NCBI RefSeq assembly: GCF_028769735.1 | Contig: NW_026992281.1 | Span: forward strand, 124,001-188,000 | Reading direction: 5' to 3' | Length of the DNA: 64,000 nt | Source of the DNA: Zonotrichia leucophrys gambelii | Lineage: Eukaryota > Chordata > Aves > Passeriformes > Passerellidae | Part shown: one piece after another, positions 21,061 through 33,165 of the stretch | Position numbering within the stretch: the first letter of the stretch is position 1 | Layout of the letters: every line of letters starts with the position of its first letter | Made by a program: the position numbers and the translations under genes | The notes under the pieces: generated by a model | Seen by the model: the letters and a program-made list of their open reading frames with translations, nothing else | Told to the model about the DNA's origin: nothing | Databases searched by the model: none

Positions 21061-21647
21061 TGTTGTGGTGTGTTTCTATTGTGTATTCAATTGCAATTCA
21101 GTTTTAACAGTCAGTTTTAGAATCCCCTGCAGACTTTTGTGTTGTTATAGCATATTTTATCCTTAATGGATTGTTCCTTTGCACCTCTCTTGTTGGTTTT
21201 GTCCTGGGTTTCCATCTTCCCAAAGACCTGACCTTTGTTCCTCAATGTTCCCTGTTCCTTCTCCTAGGAGGAACAATGTCCCTCCTCATACCTGCCCCTT
21301 TCTCCAAAAACTTCCCTGTCATTTTTGTAACCCTCGAGTTCCCATTCGTTTGTTTATACTCTTCCCCTCCCCAATTGGTTTAAACACTGTAATTCCCAAT
21401 TGGTTTAAACACTGTATTCCCTGCCTTATGCTTCTCCCCAGGTTTCTCCCACTTGGTTAAAGTTCTGTACCCTCCCCTTGAACCTCCCCTTGTTGAAAAA
21501 CCCCTTCTAGAGCCTTGACTTGTGTCTTTCTCTGCCTGACCTTCCTGGGCATAAACACCTTTGGGAGTCATACAGAAGACCTCTCCTTGTTCCATGTCCC
21601 TGCCCTTGAAGCATTCCACCTGTGCCGTACAGCGGTTCTGCCCTACA
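21061..21647 (+). mobile_element. Solo LTR of a family present four times in the window
   Basis: Starts TGTTGTGGTGTG and ends TGCCCTACA. Relatives lie in the other orientation at 53120-53703 (mirror copy in the right arm), about 42358-42881 and 62701-63247. Target duplications cannot be seen, so one flank may have been altered. The stretch from here to 22260 holds no supported gene. Confidence 0.7.
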
Positions 21648-22261
21648 GCTGAACCCCAAATTGTGAGGCTTTTTGTGGGCAGCCCCCTCCTGGTGACAGT
21701 GCTGGGAGCAGCCCAGGCTGAAGAACTCTGGCACCGCGTCACTGATGCAGCCACTCCATCATGGAAGGCCTCTGGCTTGGTCAGGCCGCACAGACCCACC
21801 CTGTGCTTCTCCAGGTTTCTTTTGGCATCCCATCCAAGCATTGAAGAGGTTGGGTGACTGTTCCCCCTGTTTTATTGACTGTGTCCTTTGAGGACCACAA
21901 GAGAAAGCAGTGCCTTAAATTGCACATGAAGAGCAAATGGTGAAGTAAAGGCTTCACCTTTCCTATGAAGCCAAAGGGCTGTGTTATCCACAGCCCACCC
22001 AAGGTGCCAAATTTCCATCTGGGAAGCTGCTGACAGGAGGGAATGTGGCACTTGTCTCCAGCCAGAGATCACTCACTCCTCAGCATGCTGGGCTGTGGCT
22101 GACAGTGCCTGAGGAGCTCAGAAATCCTTGGATGTGATCTCCTGTGCCACTGCCCAGAACACAGAGCAGTGAACTCAGCTTGGGGAGGCAAGGCCAGGCG
22201 TTGGACACAACTGCCAGGCAGGAGGAGCTCCCTCCCAGAGAAGGAAAATTCCAGCCCTGAG

Positions 22262-22456
22262 GTCCATCCCCAAGCAGGCCATGAGGTCACAGCAGGATTG
22301 TGAGGTCACAGCAGGCTGAGGTCCAAACAGGCTCTGGGGTCACAGCATCACAATTTCCAGCCCCACAGTCCTTAGCAATTCTTGCACACATTGGGACAGC
22401 AGTGTCAGGACAGCGGTGGCAGCAAGAGCTGCGGGACTGGCAGAGGGAAAGGCACC
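22262..22456 (+). promoter_or_regulatory. Upstream region of G2 with AGGTCA half-sites
   Basis: AGGTCA occurs at 22284-22289 and 22303-22308, followed by the related GAGGTCC (near 22319) and GGGGTCA (near 22336). These sites lie about 120-175 bp before the start codon. This copy has more repeats of the CAGCAGG-xx-GAGGTCA unit than the others. It is also the inner end of the inverted-repeat arm. Regulatory use is inference. Confidence 0.4.
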
Positions 22457-25400
22457 ATGGCCCTTGTTCTGCGCCCCTTCCTCCTGCTCCTCCTGGCCGT
22501 GGCCCTGCCTGCCAGGGCTGCCCAGGCTGCTCCGCTGCAAGCGCGGGGAGCAGCGCGGGGAGCAGGTGAGCCGGCAGCCTGGCTCCCCTTTCCCGGGACA
22601 GCACTCCCTGCTCCCCGCGAAGCGCTGGGGATGGTTTTCCCCAGGCCTTTAGGGAGGGTTTTCTCTGGGGGAGGGAGAGAGCCCCATGGGCCCTGGGGCT
22701 GGCCCTGTTTCCTCTCTGGGGATGTGTCACAGGGCCTGCAAAGAGGGTGCAGAGGGCCCAGGAGCCAGCCCAGAGCTGCCCAGGCCCCTGTGCAGCTTTG
22801 GCCTTGTCCATTCACATGTGGCTCCCGCAGCCTACATGCCCCCCTTGCAGTACCTATTTACTATAGACAGAGGGGGATCCCAGCACACCATGGAAATGGG
22901 CCTGGTCTTTGCCCTCTTCTAGACTGGAACGATAAGATGGCTTATATGGAAAAGCTGGTGAATGACAATATGAAGACTCTAGGGCATGGTGGAGGCAAGT
23001 TCTCTGTGTTCCTTTCCTGACAAAATAATCAGTGTCCATGTGGCAACGGCTCAGTCATGAGCCCTGTCCCTTAACACAATCTCTGAGTTTAAAGAATCTG
23101 GAAATCTTGCCCTGCTCTCTTCTGTGATCCCCCAGGATCGCTGTCAGTGGGAGGAAGGATCATTTAGCTGTCCATCCTCCTCCCGTGTGCAATGCCAGTG
23201 TGTCCCTCCGTGTGCTCTGTGCAGCCACAGAGAAGAGCAGAGAGGGAAGGGGCCAGGCTCAGGGCTGTGCCCCGGGGCTGAGCCTTTCTCAGCTCCTTTG
23301 CCGGCCCCAGGGAGCCTGAGCTGCTCCTGCTGCCACTGCCAAGCCCTGGCCCTGCCTGGGGCTGGGTTTGGAGCTGCAGCAGCTCCAGGGAGTCCTTTCT
23401 GCCCCGACTGCCCCACAAGGGGCTCCTTCCATCCCAGTGTGGGGCCACTGCAGGCACGAGGTGCCCCTGGCCCTGCTCCTGAGTGGAAGGCAGAGCTGAG
23501 GGAGTGCCTTGGAGGGCACCAATCACCCAGGTGCCCTCACTGCCACTTGGGCCTGAAGGAGAAATGGAACTTCCCATTAAGGTCCTCCTGAATGGAAGAA
23601 CCAAGACATAGGAGACACAAAATCCTTGGAGGCAGCCAAACATCTGGAGCAGATGCTGAATGACCTGGAGAGACGCCGTGGTGGGTGCATTTCCCTCAGC
23701 CTTGTCCTGGGGCTCAGCAGCCGGGGGCTTTGGCTGCACATCTGGACACGCCGTGCCCGGCACAGCGGGAAGGGATCCATGGCAGCCTCGCTGCCCCGCT
23801 GCTGCTTCCACGCCCTGCAGGGCTGTTTGCCAGCCTGGCCTGGCTGCAGCTTCTCCCCAGCCTCTGCAGGAAGGCATTTGGCATCAGTTCACAGGCAGCC
23901 CAAACAGCACCACGGGCCATAGATGCCCTGAGATCCCCTGCAATTTCCTAATCTCCAGTCAGATCAGGTGTAGGGGCTTTTTTGGTCAGGGAGGGCCCTG
24001 GCCCAGCTCCAACAGCCTGACCATTTTCCTGATCCTTATCATGACTTGACAAGTATTGTCTCGTGAAGTTGCCACCTCCTGCAATGGTTCCATCTGACCC
24101 AGCTGTCCTTTTTCCTTTCTCAAGCAATGGAGCAAAAGTCCATGCAGATGGGGCCATATCCTGTAGGAAGCAATGGCTTTGTGCCAGCCACTGATGCAGG
24201 AAAGGAGGAGATGCCAGACATGGGCTCAGGTACAGGAGATAATTGCTCCACCAGGCTCAGCCCTTGGTGGGGCTGTGTGGCAGCAGCTCTTTCCCCCAGG
24301 GCCTGCCCTTGCCCAGCCCGGCAGCAGCCAAAGCTGGAGGAGGCTCTGGAGGCTTGGAATCCTCTGGAGCTCGTTCACAGCCCCGGGGAAAGGGGACCCG
24401 TGCACCAACGTCCCTCCCGCTGCAGCTGCTCTGGAGCTGGCCCTGAGTGCCCAGAGGCCCAAGGCACAGGAGCAGCCCCGAGCGGGAGCCCTGCCGCCAG
24501 CCCAGGGCCAGAGCCAGCCTTGGCTCCCGACTGGGCAGGGGCTGCACTGGCTCCTGACAGGGCCTGACTCTGTGCCCTGGGGCTGGGGGAGCTGTCACGG
24601 GGCAGGGAGGGCCAGGGCTGGCAGTGGCTGCTCAGGGATGGCTTTGGCCCGTGTCCCTCCAAGCAGCCACTGCCCAAGCAGCTGCGCTGCCCCCGGGCTC
24701 TCCTCCCGGCCTGCTGGGCTTTGTTGGGTGGCACAGCCTGTGCCAAGGGGCGGCAAGGTGCCTGCAGGCCCCAGCTCTGGGGGAAACCAAGAACGTCCTG
24801 CCTGCATCCACCGTGCTGCCAGCTCAGCAGTGCAGCACAGCACGGGCTGATGCTCCCCATTGCTCCCACAGAAGTGCTTGGCAAGTCAGACACTGACGCC
24901 CAGAATCCACGGAACACCCCAAGAGATATCTGCCCCCAGGATGTGCGCAGGTCCTGCATGATAGGCACGGTAGTGACACTGTTCACTGTGCCAATTTCCG
25001 TGGTGCTGTGCTGTGTTGGGTTCCGGTGGTGGAAGGGAAGGAAACGGTAAGTGTTGGCCCATCTCTACCCTCCAGCTTCTTTAAAGGCTGCACACAGTCA
25101 GGGAACATTCAGGGAACAGAGAGGCTGCAGCGTAGGTGTGGCCAGTCCATGGCTGTCCAAAGAACTCTGCTGAGGGTTCTGCTGCTGCTCAGAGCTTTCA
25201 TTGGCCTCCTAATTGCTGGGCCTTGTCCTGGGGGGCCCGCTGGGGCTGCAGCCAGTGCTGGCTCCCACTGAGGCTGCCTGGCCAAGGGAAACCCCAGGGG
25301 AACAGGGCAGAGGCAGAGCAAGGTGGGGAGGAGAAAGAGCAGGGACGAGATTGCCTTTAAAAGGCAGAGGCGCTCTGGGGCCTGCTCCTGGCCACGGAGC

Positions 25401-26730
25401 CTGCCCAGAGCCATGGCCTGCTCGCCGGGGCCTTGAGGGGCAGCTGTGCAGCTGGGCCAAGCTGTGCCAGCAGCTCCAGCCGTGCTGGGGAGCCTTGCCA
25501 GCTCTGAGCCCTGCTGTGCAGGAGGCTCCCTGTGTGCCACTGGCAGCTGGGCCCTCAGCCACCTCCTCTCTCCACAGTCGCGCTGTCGCTGCTCCAGCAT
25601 CCCGGCCGAGAAGGCGTGCCTCTCCCTCTCCCCCAGAGAGCCCAGAGACCGGCGCCTTTGACAGCTCTCACCCGAGGCCTCGGCAGCAGGAGTTGCCCAA
25701 GAAAGCAGAGCACCAGCCCTCCGTGCCTCCCCCACGGCCCCCCAGCCCGGCCTTGAAGCGGAAGCCTCCCGAGATCCCCCCACCTCCACCCCTCCCGAGC
25801 CCGCCGCCCTGGTCCAACTAGGACTGCAACTGGGCTAGCCTCGCAGGGCTTGGGCCATCAACAGCTTAGGCTCCTGCCCTCCTGTACAATTAGCCCGTGT
25901 TACCTACGGGCAACAGCCAGAGTCCGTTTTCATACTCTTGGACTTTCAACAGGAAGGGCTGAAGATTCTTCCCATGCCCTTTCTCATCCTTTACCTCTTT
26001 GATTTTCATACAGTTGGGTGCTCGTTGCATCTCTTAAAGTTTTATTAGCACTGCATGTTTTGCCTTACCTGTCAAGGGAAAAAAGATAAAAATATTCTTC
26101 TGTTTTGATTTCACTTTTAGTGTGGTTGTGTTGCTCACATTTTCAGCAATTATTTTTCCACGGTACTGCTTCCTTTTTCCTTACTATCCATAAAAAGTTC
26201 ATCTGGACATAAAAATCACCAGCTTTACTGAGATTTACCTCAAAGCCCCGATAGGGAATCTAGCACCAAATATTCTCCCTGTGTACTGCACAACAAGAAA
26301 TATTCAGAAGAATATTCACTGGCAGCTGAGGCTCGTGGAACTCCCAGAATACTGAGCCTGCAGAGGAGGCACACAGCCCTGGCAGTGGCTGAGGGGACTT
26401 CTCCTCACAGACTCCTCTGAAAGTGTGTCACTCCAGGAGGAGAAAGCCTTTAAACCTGTGCCTTACCTTCTTCCTGTGCTAAAATGTAAGGTTCCTCCTG
26501 AGCTACAAACAATTCTCCATTCCTCAACAAAGCTACTCATGTTCGTGACTTATCTTAAAGAGCAAAAGCAAATGTGGTCAGAAATTTCTCATCAAAGCCT
26601 GTTTGCAGAGAAACGCCACCATATGTGAGAAAATAGTTCTTAGCATCAGCTCAGTCAAAAGAAAGCCAACAATTGAGCAGTGCTTTAAATGAACTTGAAT
26701 TCCCTTTCCTCACCTATCAGCTGGTTTGAT
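22380..26730. repeat. Segmental duplication D3, first copy (pairs with about 46520-50815, direct)
   Basis: The whole of G2 with its 3' flank is repeated as G4 with its flank. In the 3' flank (25822-26731) no gene is supported. A GATAAA near 26086 stands where G4 has AATAAA (50179-50184). A 67-codon frame at 26425-26628 is matched at 50518-50721 merely because the DNA is duplicated. Confidence 0.85.
22457..25821 (+). CDS. G2: modular type I membrane protein, 6 exons, one cassette, proline-rich tail
   Basis: Exons: 22457-22565 (signal peptide, 12 nt longer than in the other copies by a GCGGGGAGCA-type repeat), A 22923-22994, B 23582-23680, C 24125-24229, transmembrane 24872-25046, tail 25578-25821. 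All junctions keep phase, giving 267 residues. The A exon keeps its 72-nt length only if a GC donor (G|GCAAGT) is used. The extracellular part is about 125 residues without Cys. CPQDVRRSC precedes the span (about 158-178). The tail (from residue 187) is basic, then strongly proline-rich (PSVPPPRPPSP, PPPPPLPSPPP), with several PxxP motifs of the kind bound by SH3 or WW domains. A is most like A2 of G1, B like B2 and C like C3, so it probably arose by loss of the intervening cassette. Function unknown. Confidence 0.72.
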
Positions 26731-26731
26731 T

Positions 26732-27130
26732 TTGTGGTAAATAGGTATGAATTTTTCCTGCCAAAATTTAAACAGTAATTAATATTCCTACAGTAATTTA
26801 TATTGGGAAATAATAAAACAGTTAAAACCTGTCATGCCAAGAAAAAAAGAGAGACAAGTCTTTCTGCCCCCCCCTCTTTCCTGCAGATGTTCAAGAACAC
26901 AAAAAAGCAAGAGATAACAGTTACTAAAAATTAACAGAAAGAAGGGAAAATCTGGGTTGGGTCCCAGGAAAATGCTAGCTATAAAAGATTTATTGCTTTG
27001 ATGCTTAAATGTGGTTATATGTTCGTTTTGGCTTGCATTCTACTGGCTTGATGCGTATGTGTAACCCTAGTGTGAGTTAAGGACATCAAAGAAGAGGAGA
27101 GGCCTTCATCAAAAATGACCCCCAAAGAGA
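26732..27130 (+). repeat. 5' LTR of the gamma-like provirus
   Basis: Starts TGTGGTAAATAGG and shares long stretches with 35091 onward, including the TTTCCTGCAGATGTTCAA block and the CGTTTTGGCTTG block. A TATAAAA box lies at 26980-26986. The two LTRs stop matching near the AAATGACCCCCAAAGAG stretch at 27113, so the right end is approximate and may be a deletion point. Confidence 0.65.
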
Positions 27131-27677
27131 AAAGGAGGCTGTGAGTATCACCAGATTTTGGGTCTGGGGGGCAGCTGTATGCATGTGTGAGTGTGTGTGG
27201 AGTATCTGAGACAGAGGCTGGGCAGTCCTGGACCCCTGAAGCGGGTGAGGCATCCCGGTACCACGTTTCCAAGATATCCGCAAGGAGAGCGGCCAGTAAA
27301 GGAGGGAAGTGAAAGAAAAGTGAACGAGTGTGGACCCCGGGAGGGTTTGACCCAGGGGGAAGGAGGGCATCCCTGGTCCAAGCACCTGTGGGAAGGTCCT
27401 TGAGCAGGAGGGATTGACTCAGTACGGAGAATGAGAAGGAGAGTGATTGAATAGGTTCAATTTCCTTGGAGGGGTTGGTAGCTGGCAATTTAGTATGAGA
27501 TTAGATGGTGAGAGGACAGGGCTAATAGATTGAGAAAGAGTGAGAAATAGGAGTGGAACAAGTAGATTGAAAAGGCAGTGTGACAGAGTAGTAAGTGAGC
27601 AAGTTGAGCCACGAGGTGAGTGTGGAAAACCAAGACTCTCCTGGGACCAGGGATCTCTTAGTTTGTTGCCGCCAGAG

Positions 27678-28694
27678 ATGGGTCAGGGAAAAAGTAAGTC
27701 CTTAGACCCAGGGGCTGCAGATATTGTGAAAAATTTGCAGGAGTTTAGGGTATCTGGGAACTTTGAGGGGGGTTCTCAGGAAGGGAGTATTCCTCAGGAC
27801 AGCCCACTGGCGATGATGATACGGTTTTGGGATGGAAAGGGAATCCCGAAAGGGAAAAAGTAAACGAAAATGATTAAGTATTGCATGTTTGAATGGACAA
27901 AGGAAATGATCCTGAAAGATATATTGGCCTAAGTCTGGATCATTTTAGGTTTGGATTTGCCAGGCTCTAAATATATATGTGAATTCGAAAAACCCTGTTA
28001 ATCAGGAGGCAAGTGAGTATGCTGCCTTATGGAGTCCTGAGGGGAGAAGTAGGTTTGTTGTTCAGAGGCAGGAGGCTGGGGGTTCCCAAGGTATCCTTTA
28101 TTAACCAAAGGGCAGGTGGTTAAAAGGAACAGGCAGGAGCCATGGGACCCACTAAATCAACTCCCACCCCCTTATGGACAACCCAACCAGCTAGCTCAGC
28201 CACAGGCCCCTGAAAGTCCCCCCGTAAATCCAAATGCACCTCCTATTCAAGAGGAGCTGGTGGCACACAGAACCAGAGGCAGAGGGAGACAAGGGGAGGA
28301 AAATGATGGAGATGAGGGGGAAGAAAGGGAGAATCAATTGTACCCACTTAGAGAGGTCCCCATGGCAAATCCAGGACAGAGGCCACCTATTGGTTATGTG
28401 AGTGTTCCCCTAAAGACCGGGGATGTCAGGGAGTTTAAGAAGGAGATGGGTACACTGATAGAGGACCCCGTCGGAGTGGCAGAAGAGTTAGATCGGTTTT
28501 TGGGACCAAACACATATACCTGGGTGCAGATGCAGTCTATGCTAGGAATTTTGTTTACAAGAGAAGAGAGAGAGATGATCAGACAGGCAGGAATGCGGAT
28601 TTGGGACAGAGAACATGAGGGACAAGGGCGGAGTGATCAGAAATGGCCTATGCAGGATCCAAATTGGAATAATCAGAATGCAGAGCATAGGTAG
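27678..28694 (+). pseudogene. gag: gag remnants of the gamma-like provirus
   Basis: The matrix starts at 27678 with MGQGKSKS (Gly2 as a myristoylation site) and stops at 27863. After a gap with stops, frame 28116-28694 resumes with a PPPY late-domain motif, a proline/glutamate-rich linker, then a capsid start (YPLREVPMANPGQ) with a TWVQMQSMLGILFTREEREM helix. Beyond it, near 29209-29263, a zinc-knuckle-like stretch (CFYCHKKGH) is present whose last Cys is Ser. Confidence 0.7.
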
Positions 28695-29322
28695 AATATG
28701 AGTGATCTCCCATGGATAATTGTTCAAGGAATTTGAGGGGCAGTGCCTAGGGGGCATAATATAGGAAAAGCTTTGAGTGAGCAGCAGAGAAAGAATGAGT
28801 CCCCAGCAGAATGGTTAGAGAGATTAAAGAAAGACTTGCAATTATATTCAGGTATAGATACTGATACTGCAGCGGGGCAGGTTCTTTAAAAACTCAGTTT
28901 GTAGCAAAATCTTGGGGAGACATCAGGAAGAAGCTGAAAAAATTAGAAGATTGGCAGGACAGGGGACTTCAGGAGTTACTGAGAGAAGCACAAAAGGTGT
29001 ATGTAAGGAGAGATGAGGAAAAGCAGAAGGCAGATGCATGAATTTTTGTGGCGGCAGTTAAAGAAATGCAGGCAGCTTTGAATACAGAAAAACCTGCAGG
29101 AAAGAACAGAGCAGATGTCAGGATCTATTTTTAGGAACACAGGACCCATGTGTTTTTCTTGCCACAAGAAGCAAGAACAAAAATTCTTGCCCTACCTTGA
29201 AGGGTGCAGGACCCACCTGTTTTTACTGTCATAAAAAGGGGCACCTACAAAAAAGTTTTAGGAAGAAACAGCAAGATGAGAAAAATTTTCAGGAGGATTA
29301 GGGAGCTCAGGGGCTCTACTTA

Positions 29323-29787
29323 ATGAAAGGGACCAAAACACCACCAGAAGAGCCCTTGATAAAGTTCAAGATAGGTCCCCATAGTAAAGAAGTTGTAATT
29401 TTAGTGGATACTGGAGCTTCTCGGGCAACAGTTAGAAAATTACCCCAGGGATGTAAGATAAGTCGTGAGCGAGTTCCAGTAATTGGAGTTAAGGGAGAGG
29501 CTTTTCCCGTTCCTGTAATTAAAGGGGTGCAAATTGAAACAGATGACAAATTTGGAGTAAATTATTTATTGTTGATACTGGAGGCCGAGAATAATTTATT
29601 AGGCAGAGATCTAATAATAGCCTTGGATTTACAGATAAAACCCTGTGAAGAAAAACTTAAAATTTATTCTTTAACTGAAGAGGATAATCTGGAACTTAAT
29701 GATATGGTTTGGCATTCGGGTGAAGGGGGGAAGCTGAACATTCCGCCTATTAAAATTGAAATACAAAATCCAGAAGTACCAATCTGA
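29323..29787 (+). pseudogene. pol: Protease of the gamma-like provirus
   Basis: The 154-codon frame has the retroviral protease active site LVDTGASRATV near residue 28-38 and LLGRDLI near residue 90, with a hydrophobic middle. It ends at a stop directly before the RT frame, as if the junction codon had mutated. Confidence 0.8.
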
Positions 29788-30378
29788 GTGAAGCAATATT
29801 CAATATCACTAGAGGGGCAGAAGGGATTAAAACCAATGATTGAAAACTTAATACAGCAAGGAATATTAGAACCTTGCATGTCACCCCCTAATACTCCCAT
29901 CTTATGGGTAAAGAAACCTGACGGGAGTTACAGGCTGGTTCAAGATTTAAGGGCAATAAAACAAAGGACTATTACACATTTTCCAATAGTGGCTAACCCA
30001 TATACTTTGTTGAGTCAATTGCCTCTTAATTACATGTGGTATAGTGTAGTGGATTTAAAAGATGCCTTTTGGACTTGCCCTTTGGATGAGGGCTGTAGAG
30101 ATTATTTTGCTTTTGAGTGGGAAGATCGGGAGACAGGTAGAAGAGAACAGCTCAGGTGGACGATACTACCGCAGGGTTTCACCGAGTCACCTAATCTTTT
30201 TGGGAGAGCATTAGAAAATCTCTTAAAAACAACTGAGTTGCCTGAAGGAATCAAGTTGTTACAGTATGTGGATGATTTGTTATTAGCAGAGGAAACGGAG
30301 GAGAAAACTAGGAGGAGCACTATTCATTTGCTGAATTTTTTAGGTGAAAATGCTCTGAAAATATTCAGATCCAAATAA
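29788..30378 (+). pseudogene. pol: Reverse transcriptase of the gamma-like provirus
   Basis: The frame holds the RT palm in order: GILEPCMSPPNTPILWVKKP, YRLVQDLRAIK, VVDLKDAFWTCPLD (first Asp), LPQGFTESPNLFGRAL, and QYVDDLLLAEE with the catalytic YVDD. It ends at 30378. The connection domain continues with stops to about 30650 (IRQFLGLLGYC-like). Confidence 0.85.
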
Positions 30379-30652
30379 CAGTTTGTGGAGTCAGAAGTCA
30401 GGTACTTAGGTCATTGGATCAGTAAGGGAAAGAAAAAGCTGGACCCTGAGAGAGTTTCAGGAATATGAAACATGGGACCCCTGAAATAAAAAAAGAGAAA
30501 TAAGACAGTTTTTAGGTCTTTTGGGTTATTGCAAACAGTGGATTGAAGGATTTAGTGAAAAAGTGAAATTTTTGTATGAAAAACTGCCTACAAACCATTT
30601 TAAGTGGACTAGGGAGGATTAGAAAAAATTTGAAGAGGTTAAAGAAGCTTGA

Positions 30653-31825
30653 TTGCTGGCTCCTGTACTAAGTCTTCCTGATTTGGGAAAACCCTTTCAG
30701 TTATTTGTAAGTACAACTCATCAGACAGCCTATGGGGTACTGACTCAAGACTGGGCAGGAAGCTGGAAACCAGTGGGCTATTGTTCAAAACTATTAGATC
30801 CAGTTAGTAAAGGCTGGCCAACATGTTTACAGGCTTTGGTAGTACCTACGTTGGTAGTGGAAGAGGCCCAAAAAGTAACCTTTGGTGCACCTTTGGAAGT
30901 ATACACCCCTCACAATACTAGGGGAATTTTAGCACAAAAAGCTGAAAAATGGTTAACAGATAGCCGAATACCGAAGTACGAGGCTGTCTTGATTACCTCC
31001 CCCGAATTAGACTTGAAGGTGACACAAGTACAGAGCCCTGCTCAATTTCTTTATGGGGATCTAGGGGAACAGCTGGTACATGATTGCATAGAGGTTACAG
31101 AATTACAAACAAAAATACGTCCAGATTTGGGAGACCAAGAATTACAAAGGGGAGAAAAGTTAGTTACAGATGGGTCATCTCAGGTAGTGAGTGGGAAAAG
31201 AAAATCAGGTTATGCTATAATCAGTGGGGGACAGCTTGAGGTAAAGGAGTCTGGTCCCCTTAGTCCATCCTGGTCAGCACAAGCTTGTGAACTTCATGCA
31301 TTACTCTGTGCATCATTAATACTAAAAGGGCGAGAAGGGACTATTTATATGGACTCCAGATATGCTTTCAGTGTAGTACATACTTTTAGAAAAATTTGGA
31401 ATGAAAGGAGACTTATAAGCACTCAAGGAAAAGGGTTAGTACACGAGAGATTGATAATTCAGATACTTGAAGCTTTAAAGGGCCCAAAGAGAATAGCAGT
31501 GGTTCATGTAAAGGGGCACCAGAGAGGGAGGGATATTAGAGTCAGAGGATATAATCTGGCCAATGAAGAAGCAAGAAGAGCAGCCTTAAGGAAAAGATAT
31601 GCTAAAATCATGACCTTACAAGAAACAGAAATTCAGCAGGAGACACTTTCCCTTTCACTAGCAGAATTGGCAGCTATAAGGAAATTGGGAGCAACATTTA
31701 AGGAGGGAAAGTGGATTCTTCCTGATGGCAGGATTATGATGCCAAAACCAGTGGCATGTCAGATCTTAGATAACTTGCATAGACACACACACTGGGGAAC
31801 AAGAGCCCTTTGTGATCACTTTTAA
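30653..31825 (+). pseudogene. pol: RNase H and start of integrase of the gamma-like provirus
   Basis: The 390-codon frame runs from the RT connection (KPFQLFVSTTHQTAYGVLTQ) into RNase H: LVTDGSSQ (first Asp), an AQACELHALL helix (Glu), TIYMDSRYAF (Asp) and VHVKGHQRGRD, with all four metal-binding positions present. It ends with the LHRHTHWGTRALCDHF part of the integrase zinc finger. The longest open piece of this provirus. Confidence 0.85.
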
Positions 31826-31878
31826 AAATTTTATGGGTGTATAGAGATATTTGAAAGTGGAAAACAAATTACCCAGGG

Positions 31879-32189
31879 GTGTCTAAGAACGTGTTGAGGA
31901 GCCCTCTCTCTGGAGGACACAAAACAGCCTACAGACCATTGGAAAAGATCCAGGCTGACTCCACAGAAATGTCTAAAGTGGGTCAGTGGAAGTATTTGTT
32001 AGTTATATTAGATCAATTAACTCAGTGGGAGAAGCATTTCCAGCAGCTTGGGCTACAGCTCAAACGGTGGCTAAAATATTGTTAGAACATGTAATTCCAA
32101 GATTTGGAATAGTGAGGGTCATTGATTCAGACCAGGATACACATTTCACTGCAATTTCAGAAACTGAGATTGGTAACACCTGTTGTTAA
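31879..32189 (+). pseudogene. pol: Integrase core remnant of the gamma-like provirus
   Basis: Two overlapping short frames hold an LQADST-like segment with the first catalytic position (KIQADSTEMSKVGQWKYLLVI) and IDSDQDTHFTA with the second Asp. The rest is lost. 32190-33160 has only short unassigned frames, including a Cys-rich one at 32122-32409. Confidence 0.6.
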
Positions 32190-33165
32190 AAGACCTCAGA
32201 GACAAGTAAAATGTTGGGAGTGCGGTGAACATAGTTTAAAGTGTCATCCCTGGATGTGTATTGTTTGCACACTTTGCTTTAACTTATGGTTGAGAGTAAC
32301 TAAGAGGGAAGACAAGGAGAGACAATTGATTTGCTGGTTTTGCTATGGTTATGTATTTAGCTGGCTAACTATAGAAGGCATGGCTAGTGATTTTTTGAGA
32401 TACCTTTGAGACTGGGAGACAGGACCCTTCCAGCAACAATTGGATTAATAGAGAACTTAGATCAATTGGTTCTTGCTATATTGGCTGTAGCACAAATAAG
32501 AGAACGAGCAATTAATGGCCTTATAGACCGGTGTCTCATAATCAATAGTTGTTGTGGAGAAGAAGTCTATATACCACATCATAGGCACATTCCGGGGGCA
32601 TATTGGTGCTGCGAGTTTGCGTATTGGAGGTGGCGACTTAATGAACTCCCCGCCCTTGCCGCAGAAAATAATTGGTAAAATCCTATTGTGGTTGGCACAT
32701 CCCTGAAATTTTGGAAAATATAGGTTTATGGTGTTTCAGCCTAACCTTTTCCCTGTTCTTTTAATTTTAATTATCTTTTCTTAACCAGCCAGAGCTAGGA
32801 AATGGCATTTAAAAGGGGAAAAGCAAACTCTGTGGGGCTATGGGTACCAAGGAAACTAAAACCACCAGTGACTAGATCCCGGGATATTACCTTTGCTACT
32901 GAGAAGACTGGCATCTCGGCCCTTGGTTGCAACCCAAGGGGCCTTGAGAAAGGTAGAAAGGTAGATTTCCTGAGGATTATTTTCACTGTGTTTATTATGG
33001 TACTCTGGACGGTTGGCCAAAGCCAGAAAGCCACACTGGACAGAGTTCAAGAAATGAAAGGATCGGCAATGAAAAAGCAAACAGAGAAAAACCAAGTCCC
33101 AGCAATTTCAACATCTGTGACAATTGCAATCACCCTGTGTAGATTAGGGACAAAACAGAATCTGT

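Larger units (their letters stand above)
6697..22350. repeat. Left arm of a large inverted repeat (pairs with about 52400-61494)
   Basis: Read in reverse complement, the right arm matches this arm in order: promoter and all coding exons of G1/G6, the downstream intron, the terminal exon region (20.0-20.5 kb with 55.1-55.5 kb), a CR1 reverse-transcriptase fragment, a solo LTR, and the AGGTCA-rich sequence before G2. Spot comparison of 22069-22290 with 52478-52699 shows only a few base changes. This arm is longer because it contains an ERVL provirus (12636-20056) absent from the right arm. The right arm has a solo LTR (53710-54362) absent here. Confidence 0.85.

Noticed and set aside
23164..23877. 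Long minus-strand frame of 237 codons (and the like at 47275-47988, and 58696-59451 on plus)
   Set aside because: It runs antisense across the conserved introns and exon B. It recurs only because the intron is duplicated. No start context, splice logic or domain supports it.
24173..24986. Long frames over the intron before the transmembrane exon (also 11181-11729, 48232-49095, 56452-57781)
   Set aside because: GC-rich intron sequence open in several frames at once. The true exon in these frames is only the final 175 nt, defined by splice sites.
25578..25821. Proline-rich tail as an ADAM-protease cytoplasmic domain
   Set aside because: PxxP-rich tails also occur in ADAM proteins, but there is no metalloprotease, disintegrin or Cys-rich exon in any copy. 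Low-complexity similarity alone is not evidence.
26425..26628. 67-codon frame repeated at 50518-50721
   Set aside because: Conserved only as part of segmental duplication D3, with no upstream exon or domain.
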